From the IMG/VR virus record IMGVR_UViG_3300009129_000061, positions 1 through 31,839 of that record: a stretch of 31,839 bases of DNA; one strand, 5' to 3'. This document shows positions 22,901-31,839 of this stretch, one piece after another; positions within the stretch are counted from its first letter, which is position 1; every line of letters begins with the position of its first letter. The DNA is from a virus. The position numbers and the translations under genes were made by a program. The notes beneath the pieces are model-generated. The model was given only the letters and a program-made list of their open reading frames with translations. It did not search any database and was not told where the DNA came from.

Positions 22901-25900
22901 GATATTATTAAAATTAGAGATTACAGTGATACAACTGGAAGTTTTATTCCTCCAACACCAACTAAATTAGGATTGTATCCAAAATTTAAACCCGAATTAT
23001 TTACAGACGACACTTATCTTATAAGTCAAACTATGATTAGAAAACACGACGGTTCATTTATTAAAGCATACGGAGACGAAAGAGACAATTTAATATTAGA
23101 ACTTGAAAAAAGAATTTATAATAATATTAAAACACAATATGATTCTACATTATTAGATATAGGTGATGTTGTTCCGTCAGCATTTAAGTCAACAGAATAT
23201 ACATTAACAGAAATAAATGATGTAATGGGTTCGGATTTTTATATATGGGCAGGCAGAAATGGTGTGCAATATATTAATAATACAACGTTTGTTGAAGGAT
23301 CACCGTTTACATATAATTATTCAGCATCAACAGATAGAATAAACGATGCTAAATTGCCAGGCCACTGGAGAGGCATATACAAATATTTTTATGATACAGA
23401 TAGTCCACATATAAGACCGTGGGAGATATTAGGATATTCAGAAAAACCTAGTACTTGGGAAAGTACATATGGTTTGGCACCATATACATCAGGTAACACA
23501 ATACTATGGGACGCAGTTGCAGGGCATTTAGGTAGATATGGTAAATCAAGTATTGCATCATATATTCCAGTAGATACGTCAGGAAATTTATTAGATCCGA
23601 TCGCCGCAAAATTAATTAATACATTTGATGTGCCAAACAGAAACCAAGCATGGAAGTTTGGAGACCAAGGTCCAGCAGAAACTAGTTGGAGAAGATCAAG
23701 TGCATATCCTTTTTCTGTAATAAAAACATTGGCTCTTACTAAACCAGCGAAATTTTTTAATTTATTTTTTGATAATAGTAGATTAACTAAAAATATTTCA
23801 AATAATTTAATTAGTAAAGATACAAATATTATACAACAATTAAGTACAGCAAACTATCATTTAGAAACTTCTACAAATATTCAAACAGGAGTTGTAACAA
23901 GATATACAACAGCGGGATATCAACCATTTGTAGTAAATTATTTAATATTTAAAAATCTAGATCCATTAACTTTCTTTTATAATAAATTAAAACAATTAGA
24001 TATTCAATTAGCTTATAAGTTAGGTGGCTTTACTGATAAAGAAAATATAAAAGTTTTAACTGATTCAGTTTCACCAGGATCAACATCAGGTTCTAAATTT
24101 ATACCAGATGAAAACTATAAAATATTATTTAGAACGTCAAATCCTGTAAACAGTTTTAATTATTCAGGAGTGTTAATTGAAAAGAATACAGACACATCAA
24201 TTGATGGATCAACATTATTAGGTGGGTGGAAAGTATTAGGATATTCTACTACAAAACCATATTTTAATTTTTATTATCCTATAAAAAGCATAACAGGTCA
24301 AAAAGTTATTGTATCAGATGCAGAAGCAATAATTTATCAGAATTATCAAACAACAACACAAGTTATTCCATATGGTCATGTATTTGATACAATTCAACAA
24401 GTTGTAGATTTTTTAATGGGATATGGAAAATGGTTAGAATCTAAAGGTTTTGTTTATGATAAATTTTCAAATGAAATAAAAGAAGTATTAAATTGGAGAT
24501 TGTCAGTTAAAGAATTTTTATTTTGGACAACGCAACCTTGGGCACCGGGTTCAGCAATTACAATATCTCCAGGAGCAAACGGATTTCAGCTTAACACAGA
24601 GAATTCAATTGTTGGAAAATTAAAAAACCTAGCAGGAGATTATTCTTTGTTAGATGCAGGTGGAAGAAAAATTGATATTGTAAATGTTAGTACTAAAAGG
24701 TTAGGGAAGAATTTTGAAATTTCGATTAAAGATCCTGATATTGGACTTTATAATATAGCATTAAACACAGTTCAAAAAGAACATATATTATTGTTTGATA
24801 ATACAACAGTGTTCTCTGATATTATATATGAACCATATACTGGATATCGTCAAGCAAGATTAAAATTAGTAGGATGGAAAACAAGCAACTGGACTGGTGA
24901 TTATCATGCTCCAGGGTTTATGTTTGATGCGGCACAGGTAACATATTGGTTAAAAAATACAGATTATAAAATTGGTGACACAGTAGAGTATCAAGGAAAA
25001 TTTTATGTTGCAAAAATAAATCATAATTCAAGCACGACTTTTGTTAATGAAAGTTGGATACAAAAATCGGAAAAGCCTAAATTACAATTAATTCCAAATT
25101 TTGATTATAAAATTTCACGGTTTAATGATTTTTATAGTTTAGAATCAAATAATTTTGATGAATCACAGCAAGGATTGGCACAACATTTAATTGGATACCA
25201 ATCAAGAGATTACTTAGAAAATCTTTTTGTTAATGATATTTCACAATATAAATTTTATCAAGGATATATTCAAGAAAAAGGTACGCAAAATGCTATTGAT
25301 AAGTTATTAAAAGCAAAATACGAAGGACAAAATATATCTTTAGATTTATATCCAGAATGGATGATTCGTACAGGTAAAATTGGAAACACAGATTTAAAAG
25401 AAAGTATTCAAATTGTGTTAGATGATGACGAGTTTACAGCGAATTCACAAAGTATTGAATTATTTGATACGTCAAATGAGACACAACAGTATGCTAGATC
25501 TGTTTATGTTGATAAAAATAATTTATATAGTAAGCCAGTTGAATATATAGCCAGTACAACGTTTTCAAGATATAGTTATGCTACAGAAGGGGTAGATAGA
25601 GATACAGTACAAGTTCTTCCAAATGCAGGTTATCCACAATTAAATCAAGTACAACGTACAGCATATAACATAGAAGATCTTTTAGAGTTGGATCTTACCT
25701 TAACTAGCTCAAATGATTTAATTTGGGTAGCAAATAAAACTAATAACGATTGGGACGTATTTCGTTTAACGTTGTCAGGATATAAAATTGCACAATTAAA
25801 ACCAATTAATGGTAATACACAATTAGAAATTACATTTACCAGTTCACATGATCTAGTAGCAGGCAGTTCAACAACAATGGCAGATTATTTTGCAATAACA

Positions 25901-28900
25901 AATTCTAAAACTGTAGAATTAAATGGAGTTTATACTGTTCAGTCGGCACCAACTCATAAAACTGTGATTGTAGATTATACAGACACTATTTCTGAAATTT
26001 CAACCTTCACACCATTAGAAGATGGGTCAACAGCAGATTCATATGGTAATATTTACAAATTTATATCTGTAAGATTAGCATCAATGGACAATGTTAATGA
26101 TGTGTTATCTTATAATGTTTATAATGATTTAAATGATAGTATATCAAAAGAAGGTGATAAAGTTTTTGCAGATGCAGATGCATCTGGATTGTGGCGTGTT
26201 TATGAAAAGCAAGATCCATACACGCAAATTAGAATGCTTTCACCAGACACAACAGCAGAACAAGATTTTGGATATCAAATAGTAGCAAGGAATGATGGTC
26301 GATCAGTTATTATATCATCGCCAACAAAAGGCCAAGGTACAGTACACTTTTTATTTAGAAGAGAAAGTACAGCAGGAACAACATTTTTAACACAATCAGC
26401 TGTAACAACAACTTCTGGTAGTGATAATACAAGTAGATTAGGTAGTTCATTATCAATGAGTACCGACGAAAACTTTGTTGTAGCAGGTGGACCTTATGCC
26501 AATTCTCTTGGTTCAGACGGAAGTACAAGATTTTCAGATGCAGGTTTAATTAAAATATTTTTATGGAATACATCAACCTTCAAATATGATCCATTAGTTA
26601 CAAAATTACCACCAACTGATGCGGCATCGCAAAACTTTGGCTGGGCACATAAAATTTGTGAACCAGGAGCAAGTTCAGTAAGAAGCACACCAGTAAAATA
26701 TCTATTTGTTTCAGCACCAGGAGTAGGTACAAATGCAGGTGCAGTTTATATGTATGAATGGGGTATAGGAGAAGATTTATCAACATATGATACATGGACA
26801 CAAAATTTAACAATAACATCTTCTGACCCAGGTGAGAATAAAAGATTTGGTCATCGACTACAAGCAAATGATAATGGTGATATACTTGCTGTTAGTTCTA
26901 AAGCACCAGGGCAGGCAGGAAAAGTAGAAATTTATACAAGAATATCACAATCAAGTGATGATAGTACAAGTCATTCATTTGCTCTTGCACAAACATTGAC
27001 AGGTACAACAGCAGACGGTTCTTCGTTGAATACTCAATTTGGAGAGTCATTAACAATGACTAAAGATGGCACAGTTTTAGTAGTTGGTGCTCCAGGATTT
27101 GATGATAGTAGCCAAGCAGATGTAGGTGCTATCTATTATTATAAATGGAATGCAGACGGATCTACAAACACATATACTTTGCAACAAACTATAAAAGCAC
27201 CAGACGAACAAACTAATTCAAAATTTGGTAGTACAGTAGATATAAACGATACAGGAACAAGATTAGTAATTGGTGCAGAAAAAATGTCAAATCATAGAGA
27301 ACAAAAATTTGATTTGGGAGAAACAACATTTGATTTACAAGATACAAGATTTATTGATGAAAATTTAGGATCAGGTGCGGCATATACCGCTACTATGTAT
27401 AATACAAAATTTGTAATAGATGATATATTAGTTACAACAAGTGTATCAGCAAATGATGATTTTGGTAGAGGTGTTTGTGTTATTGATCAAACAGTTTTTG
27501 TTGGTGCACCAGAAGATGAAGGTAACACATCTGCAGACGGAAGTTCAATGGTTAGTAATGACGGAACAGTTACTTGTTTTGACTTAACAACTAATGACAC
27601 ATACGCTTGGAAAGAAATTTCATCAGAAACTGCATTAATAGACATTAATAAATTAGGACAGGTTTTTCATTTTAATAAAAATAGTAAACAAATTTTAAAT
27701 TATTTTGATTTATATGATCCAGTTAAAGGAAGAATTTTAGGAATAGCAGATAGAGAAATTAATATTAAAACTACTTGGGATCCAGCGTCATATAATGCTG
27801 GTACAAATCCTAAAGAAAAAGTTGCATGGGCCGAAGACCATATTGGAGAAATATGGTGGGATTTATCTAAAGTTAAATGGTTATGGTATGAACAAGGAGA
27901 TCAAGAATTTAAAATTAATAACTGGGGTAAAGTATTTCCGGGATCTTCGATTGACATTTATGAATGGACCGAATCAACAATGTTGCCACATGAGTGGAAT
28001 GATTTAGCAGGAACAACACCAGGATCCTCACAAGGTATATCAGGAATACCGTTACATCCAGACAATTCACATTACACCGTTAAACAAATATATAATTCAG
28101 CACTCGATGGTTTTGTAAATTATTATTATTATTGGGTAAGAAATAAACAATCAATGCCAACAAATTCAGTAGTTGTAAGAAAAAATACTGCTTCTTATAT
28201 AAGCAATATAATTTTGAATCCTTTAAATTCAGATATTAGACATTATTCAATTACTGATGTAAACAAAATGTTAGTATTTGGTGCAAAACAAGATCTTTCA
28301 AATGATGAAGTTATTTTAAATGTTGACACAAGAACAAATACATTTGAAGGAGGAGCACATTCAATATGGAAATTAGTACGTGAAGGAGATAAATTTTATC
28401 GTCCAGGAACACAAATAGAAACACGTTGGTGGGATTCATTAATAGGTTCAAATTTAATAGGAGATATTGTACCGGATATAAATTTACCTGTAAATGAAAA
28501 ATATGGAAATAATATAAGACCACGACAATCTTGGTATGTTAATAGATTTAATGCATTAAAAGAAATAATAGATTATGCTAATTCAATTTTAAAAGTTAAT
28601 GAACTTTCGGGAACAATAAATTTAGATAATTTAAATTCAGAAGATCCAGAACCAACAGCTGAAAGTTTAGAATGGGACGCTAAAGTTGCCACATATGCTG
28701 AACTAACATATATTGATACAAGAGATTTAAGTGGTACTTTAAATTATCTTGTTGAAGCAGACGAAACAGTAAATGGCTATTGGTCAATATATAAATGGGA
28801 TGGATCAACATGGTCACGAACCAAAGTACAAACATTTAATACAAAAAATTATTGGTCTTACATTGATTGGTATAAAACGACAGGCACTATGGTTCATGAT

Positions 28901-31839
28901 GAAAATACATCAATAGATAAGCAAGTAACGTATCAATATGAATTAGACGCATTAACTTTAGCAACAGGTAAACACGTAAAAGTTACATCCGCAGATACCG
29001 GTGGTTGGAAAATATTCATGAAAACCAGTACTGGGTGGGAAAATGTTGCAACAGAAAATGGTACACTTAGATTATCAACAAAACTTTATGATTATACGCA
29101 AGATGCAACAGGATTTGCAGATGCAGATAATTTTGATGATAACTTCTTTGATCAAGAACCTGCAATAGAAACTAGAAAAATATTAACAGCATTAAGAGAT
29201 GATTTGTTTATAAATGAATTAGCAGTAGAATACAATACATTATTTTTTATTGGATTAAAACGAGTATTGTCAGAACAAACTTATGTAGATTGGATGTTTA
29301 AAACATCTTTTATTAATGCAAGAAATTCTGTAAGAACTTTAGATCAACGAAAAACTTATACAACAGGAACAGATGCTTGGATTGAATCTTATATAAATGA
29401 AGTTAAACCTTTCCATACAAAATTGAGAGAATACAAATTAGGTTATACAGGTACAGATACTGAAGATGGAATTAATACTGATTTTGATAATCCTCCTTTT
29501 TATGATGCAACAACCGGAACAATAAGAAATTTAAATGTACTAGGTGATGCTACTAAACAAACTGAATATCCTCATAAATTTTGGAGTGAATATTATAAAA
29601 AACACGTTGCTTCAATTACTGTAACTAACGGAGGTTCAGGATATACAGCAGTTCCAACAGTAACAATATTAGGTGGAACCACAGGCAGTACAGGACCGTT
29701 CCAAATTTATGATACAGCGGCATCAGGTGCAAGTGCAGGATCATTGGGATATTATTATCCACTTTATACAACAGAATTACAATCTAATATTGCTGATACA
29801 CAAAATGGTGGAACAGGAACGTCAAGACAATTTACATTTGACAGTTATTCGGGCACGTTTTATCAACCAACTTCGTATGTAACATATGCACAATTAATAA
29901 AATCAGCAACGTATAAAATGTATACAACACCCGACACAACTGCGGCAACTGCCACGGCAATTGTTAAGAATGGGTCGGTGTCAGCAATTACAGTAACCGG
30001 AATTGGAGCAAATTATACATCAACACCAACAGTAATAATTTCAGGTGGTTTAGTGGATGGTACAAATCCTACAGATCAAGCTAAAGCATATGCAAATTTA
30101 GGAAATGATCTTGTAAGAGATTTTAGTACAACAGTTAAATTTGATAGAATATCATCTACATCACGAGTACAAGATTGGACAGCATTATCCAGTTATGCAT
30201 ATGGAGATTTAATTAGATATAAAAATCAATTGTATAAAGCAACATCGGCTTTTACTGCAACAACAGATTTTGATGACAACGATGGAAATGTATACAAAGT
30301 ATATGGAGACGAAACAGGATTAAGTGCGGCGGATAGAACAAAAGGGTTTTATACACCAGCGTCAGGAATGCCAGGAAATGAATTATCACAATTAATGACT
30401 GGAGTAGATTATGGTGGCACAATGGTTACAGGCTTATTGTTTACACAAGGTCAAGGATGGGATAAATCGGGTTGGTATGATTATGCGTGGGATCATTATG
30501 GTACATCAAAAATTAAAACATTTTATGGAGATGGTAGTACAGTTGCATTTACATTTACAACAGCACCAGCAACAACTGAAGTTTATCAAATATATGTTGC
30601 AGGAACATTAACAACAGATGTTTTCAGAGGGGATGGGTCAACAACAACATTTACATTAAGTTCTGCTCCAGCCGACGGAGCTGTGATTAAATTTATACTA
30701 TTTGATGACGATGGTGTATTAACACCAACTGATGATAGAACATTAGATTCAATTGTTAAAGGTGGATTGTTTAATTCAGCATTAGGTACATCACCATCAG
30801 ATATTTTATTAGAAGGAGATGAATTTGTTTCACCAGATACAAGTTATGCTCCAGAAGAAGCAGTACCTGGACAAATGTTTGATACAGTAGATATAAAAGT
30901 TTATACATCACCAGAATCAGGTGCGCCATTTATTACAACAAAAAATTATACAGGTAACGGATCAACAACAGCGTTTTCAACAGGAGAGTATCCAGGAACA
31001 TTAGCATCAGTTATTGTATCAGTTGATGGAGTAACTAAAAAAATTACAACAGATTATACAATTAATGTAGCAAATAAAACAGTTACATTTGGTTCAGCAC
31101 CAGCAAATAATTCTATTATTTCAATTAGGACGTTTGCAATATCAGGAGAAAATTATAGAGTATTAGATACGTACACAGGAGATGGTAGTACAGTTGCATA
31201 CACAACATCAACAAGAGAAAACTTTAATTTAGATTCTAGTAATTCACAAATTTATATTACAATTAATGGTGTACCAACAACAGCATACACAACAACATCA
31301 TTAGCAAAATCAATTATTGTTACATTTGATTCTGCTCCGGCGGCAAATGCTTATGTTCAAGTTGCAGGATTTAATCAAACATCAGCAACAAGAGCGTATG
31401 CTCAAATTATGTCAGGTACAATTACATATGATGGATCAACAACTAGGCATACTTTAACATATCCACCAGGAGCAATTGGTCCATATTCAGGATTAACACT
31501 AGTTGAAGTTAATGGAAAAATGTTAAGAGGTCCCGACAATACATATTATTTAGGTGACGGTAGTACATACAACTACGGTGTAGTAACAGGTTTAGAAGAT
31601 GATTCAACAGTTGATCCGTCAAAAACAATTTCAGCTGAATCAGATGTACAAGTATTTGTAAATGGAGTACAAAAATTATTAAACACTGATTACACAGTTA
31701 ACATTGGTGCACAAACAATTTCAATGGTAACAGCACCAACAGTAACAGATGTAATTGCAATATCAACATTAGTTGATAATCATTATTACAATGAAGGAAA
31801 TGATATAATTTTAATTCCAAGTAGAATAACAAGTCCTTA
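19955..31839 (+). CDS. gp7: Giant baseplate wedge/virion protein in the gp7 position (at least 3,961 residues; runs off window)
   Basis: The frame opens at the ATG overlapping the gp6 stop, with AGGA ahead of it, and I see no stop to the window edge. T4 gp7 is 1,032 residues. The N-terminus (HLPVFYRTDSNTRFLSSTID, then IDLDKLINYREYYWLPEGP) and the part near 1000 (FIPPTPTKLGLYPKFKPELF) resemble large virion proteins of marine T4-like phages. A cupredoxin-like segment is at about 205-300, with His226/His229, Cys279, His282 and Met285. A Y-x-x-GD-x-V-x-Y module is at about 1671-1705 and again at 3414-3429. Seven FG repeats form a predicted beta-propeller at about 2100-2560. Two GGSGYT-type repeats are at 3220-3241 and 3343-3365, and GDGST repeats run from 3525. 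The coding call is secure; the gp7 name rests on position and resemblance. Confidence 0.85.
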   Translation, partial: MVDKATNSQSVQEVVTQDGIELRRSIAHLPVFYRTDSNTRFLSSTIDPLIQKGALQRLDGYIGRQDAYTRQITDTYLSATNRDRMAYQLEPAVTYTDKDTTSVNPEDQVKFSGTYDDYINQIKYFGGNVDNHDRLNKEVIYSWNPAIDLDKLINYREYYWLPEGPNSITLDSVGPTALVEIDVTAWPDDGSTTRAWKFGTKESERNPQIKLYRGNTYKFKVDAKGHPFHIMTEPYRQGVAEDGSTSTLYTTGVINPATDSGIVTFTVPTTAPDVLYYQCGNHDSMYGIFTVGTISSTTKIDVANDILGTKNYALRTLNLSNGMKIKFESNVTDSTYAGKEYYVEGVGDSITFTNIEDLITPESYATETTILFDSIAYDSRPYAKAFYRPETKDYITIKRDSRDQNAWSRYNRWFHKSVIDETADANGYTPNLLETDRAKRPIIEFDSGLALYNHGTVAKTSVTLFDTVTTDAFSNVVAQTGYIIDGLAVADGMRVVFSADTDTLVKNKIYVINFVQAGDSTSVINLTEATDAVPADNESIFIEFGTANQGKTYYYDKSTTTWKTGQTKIKVNQAPLFGMWDNDHISFDDTTTYPNSTFSGANVFAYKTSTTATTDTVLGIKVKYNTINNIGDIVFESDHTAGTFTYRTDNNIITKNLSEGHLHYTTSLTTHNSKSAWVKRTNESKQRVVRTFIVDKTEKQLFQIDFYKNSISLTDLEISVTVNGIRKNLTTDYTIVNGTVNKYIQFVKELKVDDQIKLVGYSATKKVSNKGIYQIPENLSVNPLNIQKGTFTYGQILGHVKDIFDKNTDITGSIPGSSSLRDNPDATLNGGLIVQHEGTLLPAVFGLIDQEANVLIAIDYCNQEYEKFYNSFLTYGLGTAYEGIAADRVDEIIIAINQGRGSTFPFFYEDMIGVGENYSLRTYTVQDASETEYAIDSVHTMTETNNRAVYVYKNDVQLILGTEYTVSTTDDSINIISTLVAGDIIKIRDYSDTTGSFIPPTPTKLGLYPKFKPELFTDDTYLISQTMIRKHDGSFIKAYGDERDNLILELEKRIYNNIKTQYDSTLLDIGDVVPSAFKSTEYTLTEINDVMGSDFYIWAGRNGVQYINNTTFVEGSPFTYNYSASTDRINDAKLPGHWRGIYKYFYDTDSPHIRPWEILGYSEKPSTWESTYGLAPYTSGNTILWDAVAGHLGRYGKSSIASYIPVDTSGNLLDPIAAKLINTFDVPNRNQAWKFGDQGPAETSWRRSSAYPFSVIKTLALTKPAKFFNLFFDNSRLTKNISNNLISKDTNIIQQLSTANYHLETSTNIQTGVVTRYTTAGYQPFVVNYLIFKNLDPLTFFYNKLKQLDIQLAYKLGGFTDKENIKVLTDSVSPGSTSGSKFIPDENYKILFRTSNPVNSFNYSGVLIEKNTDTSIDGSTLLGGWKVLGYSTTKPYFNFYYPIKSITGQKVIVSDAEAIIYQNYQTTTQVIPYGHVFDTIQQVVDFLMGYGKWLESKGFVYDKFSNEIKEVLNWRLSVKEFLFWTTQPWAPGSAITISPGANGFQLNTENSIVGKLKNLAGDYSLLDAGGRKIDIVNVSTKRLGKNFEISIKDPDIGLYNIALNTVQKEHILLFDNTTVFSDIIYEPYTGYRQARLKLVGWKTSNWTGDYHAPGFMFDAAQVTYWLKNTDYKIGDTVEYQGKFYVAKINHNSSTTFVNESWIQKSEKPKLQLIPNFDYKISRFNDFYSLESNNFDESQQGLAQHLIGYQSRDYLENLFVNDISQYKFYQGYIQEKGTQNAIDKLLKAKYEGQNISLDLYPEWMIRTGKIGNTDLKESIQIVLDDDEFTANSQSIELFDTSNETQQYARSVYVDKNNLYSKPVEYIASTTFSRYSYATEGVDRDTVQVLPNAGYPQLNQVQRTAYNIEDLLELDLTLTSSNDLIWVANKTNNDWDVFRLTLSGYKIAQLKPINGNTQLEITFTSSHDLVAGSSTTMADYFAITNSKTVELNGVYTVQSAPTHKTVIVDYTDTISEISTFTPLEDGSTADSYGNIYKFISVRLASMDNVNDVLSYNVYNDLNDSISKEGDKVFADADASGLWRVYEKQDPYTQIRMLSPDTTAEQDFGYQIVARNDGRSVIISSPTKGQGTVHFLFRRESTAGTTFLTQSAVTTTSGSDNTSRLGSSLSMSTDENFVVAGGPYANSLGSDGSTRFSDAGLIKIFLWNTSTFKYDPLVTKLPPTDAASQNFGWAHKICEPGASSVRSTPVKYLFVSAPGVGTNAGAVYMYEWGIGEDLSTYDTWTQNLTITSSDPGENKRFGHRLQANDNGDILAVSSKAPGQAGKVEIYTRISQSSDDSTSHSFALAQTLTGTTADGSSLNTQFGESLTMTKDGTVLVVGAPGFDDSSQADVGAIYYYKWNADGSTNTYTLQQTIKAPDEQTNSKFGSTVDINDTGTRLVIGAEKMSNHREQKFDLGETTFDLQDTRFIDENLGSGAAYTATMYNTKFVIDDILVTTSVSANDDFGRGVCVIDQTVFVGAPEDEGNTSADGSSMVSNDGTVTCFDLTTNDTYAWKEISSETALIDINKLGQVFHFNKNSKQILNYFDLYDPVKGRILGIADREINIKTTWDPASYNAGTNPKEKVAWAEDHIGEIWWDLSKVKWLWYEQGDQEFKINNWGKVFPGSSIDIYEWTESTMLPHEWNDLAGTTPGSSQGISGIPLHPDNSHYTVKQIYNSALDGFVNYYYYWVRNKQSMPTNSVVVRKNTASYISNIILNPLNSDIRHYSITDVNKMLVFGAKQDLSNDEVILNVDTRTNTFEGGAHSIWKLVREGDKFYRPGTQIETRWWDSLIGSNLIGDIVPDINLPVNEKYGNNIRPRQSWYVNRFNALKEIIDYANSILKVNELSGTINLDNLNSEDPEPTAESLEWDAKVATYAELTYIDTRDLSGTLNYLVEADETVNGYWSIYKWDGSTWSRTKVQTFNTKNYWSYIDWYKTTGTMVHDENTSIDKQVTYQYELDALTLATGKHVKVTSADTGGWKIFMKTSTGWENVATENGTLRLSTKLYDYTQDATGFADADNFDDNFFDQEPAIETRKILTALRDDLFINELAVEYNTLFFIGLKRVLSEQTYVDWMFKTSFINARNSVRTLDQRKTYTTGTDAWIESYINEVKPFHTKLREYKLGYTGTDTEDGINTDFDNPPFYDATTGTIRNLNVLGDATKQTEYPHKFWSEYYKKHVASITVTNGGSGYTAVPTVTILGGTTGSTGPFQIYDTAASGASAGSLGYYYPLYTTELQSNIADTQNGGTGTSRQFTFDSYSGTFYQPTSYVTYAQLIKSATYKMYTTPDTTAATATAIVKNGSVSAITVTGIGANYTSTPTVIISGGLVDGTNPTDQAKAYANLGNDLVRDFSTTVKFDRISSTSRVQDWTALSSYAYGDLIRYKNQLYKATSAFTATTDFDDNDGNVYKVYGDETGLSAADRTKGFYTPASGMPGNELSQLMTGVDYGGTMVTGLLFTQGQGWDKSGWYDYAWDHYGTSKIKTFYGDGSTVAFTFTTAPATTEVYQIYVAGTLTTDVFRGDGSTTTFTLSSAPADGAVIKFILFDDDGVLTPTDDRTLDSIVKGGLFNSALGTSPSDILLEGDEFVSPDTSYAPEEAVPGQMFDTVDIKVYTSPESGAPFITTKNYTGNGSTTAFSTGEYPGTLASVIVSVDGVTKKITTDYTINVANKTVTFGSAPANNSIISIRTFAISGENYRVLDTYTGDGSTVAYTTSTRENFNLDSSNSQIYITINGVPTTAYTTTSLAKSIIVTFDSAPAANAYVQVAGFNQTSATRAYAQIMSGTITYDGSTTRHTLTYPPGAIGPYSGLTLVEVNGKMLRGPDNTYYLGDGSTYNYGVVTGLEDDSTVDPSKTISAESDVQVFVNGVQKLLNTDYTVNIGAQTISMVTAPTVTDVIAISTLVDNHYYNEGNDIILIPSRITSP
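20567..20854 (+). other. Cupredoxin-like segment of the giant protein
   Basis: Residues about 205-300 contain GHPFHIM (His226, His229) and, 50 residues on, YYQCGNHDSMYG with Cys279, His282 and Met285. The order His...Cys-x2-His-x2-Met after a beta-rich stretch is that of a type 1 copper site, though plastocyanin has a longer His-Met gap. Copper binding is inferred. Confidence 0.65.
26252..27634 (+). repeat. Seven FG-GAP-like repeats, predicted beta-propeller
   Basis: In residues about 2100-2560 of the giant protein, FG (once LG) starts a repeat at 2105, 2162, 2228, 2298, 2362, 2424 and 2503, each followed by a polar turn and then strands such as TVLVVGAPGFDD or VFVGAPEDEG. Spacing is 57-79 residues, right for propeller blades of the integrin-alpha/FG-GAP type. 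The segments on either side look like ordinary family sequence, so the propeller may be an insertion. Confidence 0.8.
30527..31567 (+). repeat. C-terminal GDGST-type beta repeats in the giant protein
   Basis: The motif GDGST or a close variant recurs at residues 3525, 3559, 3667, 3742, 3825 and 3867. Several copies are followed by strand-rich text of the form VxVNGxxK...DYTVN...TxxFxxAP, as in tail fibre repeat domains. Spacing is irregular (34-108 residues), and the array may continue past the window. Confidence 0.75.

Noticed and set aside
27795-28007. Short plus-strand frames (also 29673-29882 and 30411-30611) within the giant gene
   Set aside because: They are in other frames than the long continuous reading frame and have compositions typical of frame-shifted reading.

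Overview
The window is part of the genome of a contractile-tailed, T4-like bacteriophage. It is AT-rich, and its predicted proteins resemble the versions of T4 proteins found in marine T4-like phages (cyanophages and phages of Pelagibacter-type alphaproteobacteria) more than T4 itself. The low GC, the T4 core genes and the marine-type baseplate proteins suggest a marine host, possibly SAR11-like, but host and species cannot be fixed from this window. No integrase, insertion sequence, rRNA, CRISPR array or convincing tRNA was seen.

Layout. (1) 1-3069, minus strand: 5' part of the portal gene (gp20), preceded by a probable tail tape measure gene. (2) 3151-4609, plus strand: a gp26-like baseplate hub gene, a small gp51-like gene and an unknown acidic coiled-coil protein. 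Two late promoters of the form TATAAATA face each other across the gap between (1) and (2). (3) 4610-5156: a 547-nt stretch with no convincing gene, higher in GC than its surroundings and full of short hairpins, followed by a free-standing GIY-YIG endonuclease gene (5157-5609). (4) 5647-9772, minus strand: late sigma factor gp55, Mre11/Rad50-like nuclease gp47/gp46 and a small histone H1-like basic protein, ending in a strong hairpin terminator. (5) 9906-31839, plus strand: the baseplate operon gp48-like, gp53, a gp27-like hub candidate, gp5, gp25, gp6, and then an enormous frame in the gp7 position that is still open at the window edge after 3,961 codons.

How it works together. gp55 is the phage sigma factor that recognises TATAAATA. 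Copies of that motif stand before the tape measure gene, the gp26-like gene, the gp48-like gene and gp6, so this window holds both the late regulator and its targets. gp46/gp47 serve recombination-dependent replication, which in T4 is coupled to late transcription. The structural genes build the hub, the tube cap and the wedges of the baseplate, plus the portal and the length ruler.

The most unusual content is in the last baseplate genes. The gp7-position protein carries a cupredoxin-like segment with His/Cys/His/Met placed like a type 1 copper site, a seven-repeat FG-GAP-type beta-propeller, and C-terminal beta-rich repeats. gp5 has no visible lysozyme domain but ends in a peptidase S74 (endosialidase-type) self-cleaving chaperone. 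gp6 is nearly twice the T4 length. The hairpin-rich block next to the endonuclease gene is the best candidate for an undescribed RNA or mobile element.
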